Shown piece after piece: positions 63,686 through 64,000 of a DNA stretch of 64,000 bases. How positions within the stretch are numbered: the stretch's first letter is position 1; the number at the start of each line of letters is the position of its first letter. The stretch is from positions 3,859,001 through 3,923,000 of the forward strand of contig NZ_CP025117.1 of assembly GCF_002831645.1 (NCBI RefSeq). Reading direction: 5' to 3'. The notes under the pieces were generated by a model, which made no database searches, was not told the origin of the DNA, and was given only the letters and a program-made list of their open reading frames with translations. The position numbers and the translations under genes were made by a program. The stretch is from Olleya sp. Bg11-27. GTDB taxonomy: Bacteria > Bacteroidota > Bacteroidia > Flavobacteriales > Flavobacteriaceae.

Positions 63686-64000
63686 ATGGACTACTTTTTA
63701 AAAGCTTCGGCAATTATCATACTATTTTACGCGTGCTACAAGTTATTTTTACAACGTGACACTTTTTTTCAAGCCAATCGTTGGTTTCTTCTAATAGGTT
63801 TGTTTGCTTCCATCCTACTACCTTTAATTATTATTCCTATTTATATAGAATACACACCAACACCAGTACAATTCTTTGAAACTACAATAACCACAAATCA
63901 ACAAACCACAGAACAATCTAGCTTTGATTATTGGCAACTACTACCTTTTCTATATGCAACAGGAGCACTATTTGTTTTAACACAAGTGACACTTCAATTT
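63686..64000 (+). CDS. M56 family (BlaR1-like) membrane peptidase, 5' part only
   Basis: The first 105 codons are present, and the window ends inside the gene. MDYFLKASAIIILFYACYKL opens the first transmembrane helix, then LQRDTFFQANRWFLL and a second helix (about 34-55), with a third near 90. This is the usual start of Bacteroidetes BlaR1-like proteins. The HExxH motif would lie beyond the window. It begins 2 bp after the BlaI stop, so the two are translated as a unit. Confidence 0.85.
   Translation, partial: MDYFLKASAIIILFYACYKLFLQRDTFFQANRWFLLIGLFASILLPLIIIPIYIEYTPTPVQFFETTITTNQQTTEQSSFDYWQLLPFLYATGALFVLTQVTLQF

Overview
The window is about one third GC, uses the Bacteroidetes type -7 promoter element (TAnnTTTG) and lacks strong Shine-Dalgarno sequences. 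Its gene families point to a marine Flavobacteriaceae member, close to genera such as Olleya, Lacinutrix, Psychroserpens or Winogradskyella: a T9SS sorting domain, DUF3810, DUF5723, DUF6503, DUF3078, a Lacal_2735-like protein, GSIII, IcmF and the Bacteroidetes curli set. Most of it is ordinary chromosomal housekeeping sequence with a few accessory islands. No tRNA, rRNA, CRISPR array, insertion sequence or prophage was seen.

Layout. 1-1160: a gene-cassette-like insertion downstream of a dipeptidase gene, bracketed by a 150-bp direct repeat of the dipeptidase 3' end. 1241-4438: pepD, a candidate small RNA and a PLD-fold protein. 4439-9948: a DUF3810 metallopeptidase and a pair of secreted amidohydrolases. 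9969-11789: 13 and a half palindromic REP-like units with a GIY-YIG nuclease gene in the middle. 11866-34033: mixed housekeeping genes (two DUF6503 lipoproteins, SpoU methyltransferase, M48 protease, CorA, an esterase, a T9SS beta-helix protein, MnmD, IlvE, a MazG-like enzyme, an M49 peptidase, FluC, an MFS/VOC/DJ-1 operon and an Lrp regulator). 34149-37659: a short helicase, a SigZ-type sigma factor, an unlisted 33-aa cysteine-rich peptide, OsmC and a second ECF sigma factor with a membrane partner. 37762-51379: IcmF, PurU, a metal receptor, a second REP array, PyrF, RF1, an ABC ATPase and PurM. 51472-58216: a six-gene curli-type amyloid operon. 58722-62118: divergent GSIII and GSII genes. 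62199-64000: a CaCA antiporter and a BlaI/M56 signalling pair cut by the window end.

The most coherent system is the curli operon, transcribed leftwards from a recognisable promoter at 58246-58275. It encodes a 482-aa curlin with about 41 eleven-residue repeats, a minor curlin, a CsgE carrying two N-terminal domains that resemble the curli inhibitor CsgH, CsgF, a CsgG lipoprotein with a C-terminal beta-barrel extension, and a beta-propeller lipoprotein. The next most interesting signals are repeats. One is the REP array built around a GIY-YIG nuclease. The other is the appearance of both REP families of this window, in frame, inside the linker of IcmF. A compact SigZ / cysteine-rich peptide / OsmC cluster and an apparent terminator/antiterminator leader before an MFS gene are also worth testing. 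All family assignments were made by reading the sequence; no database search was run.
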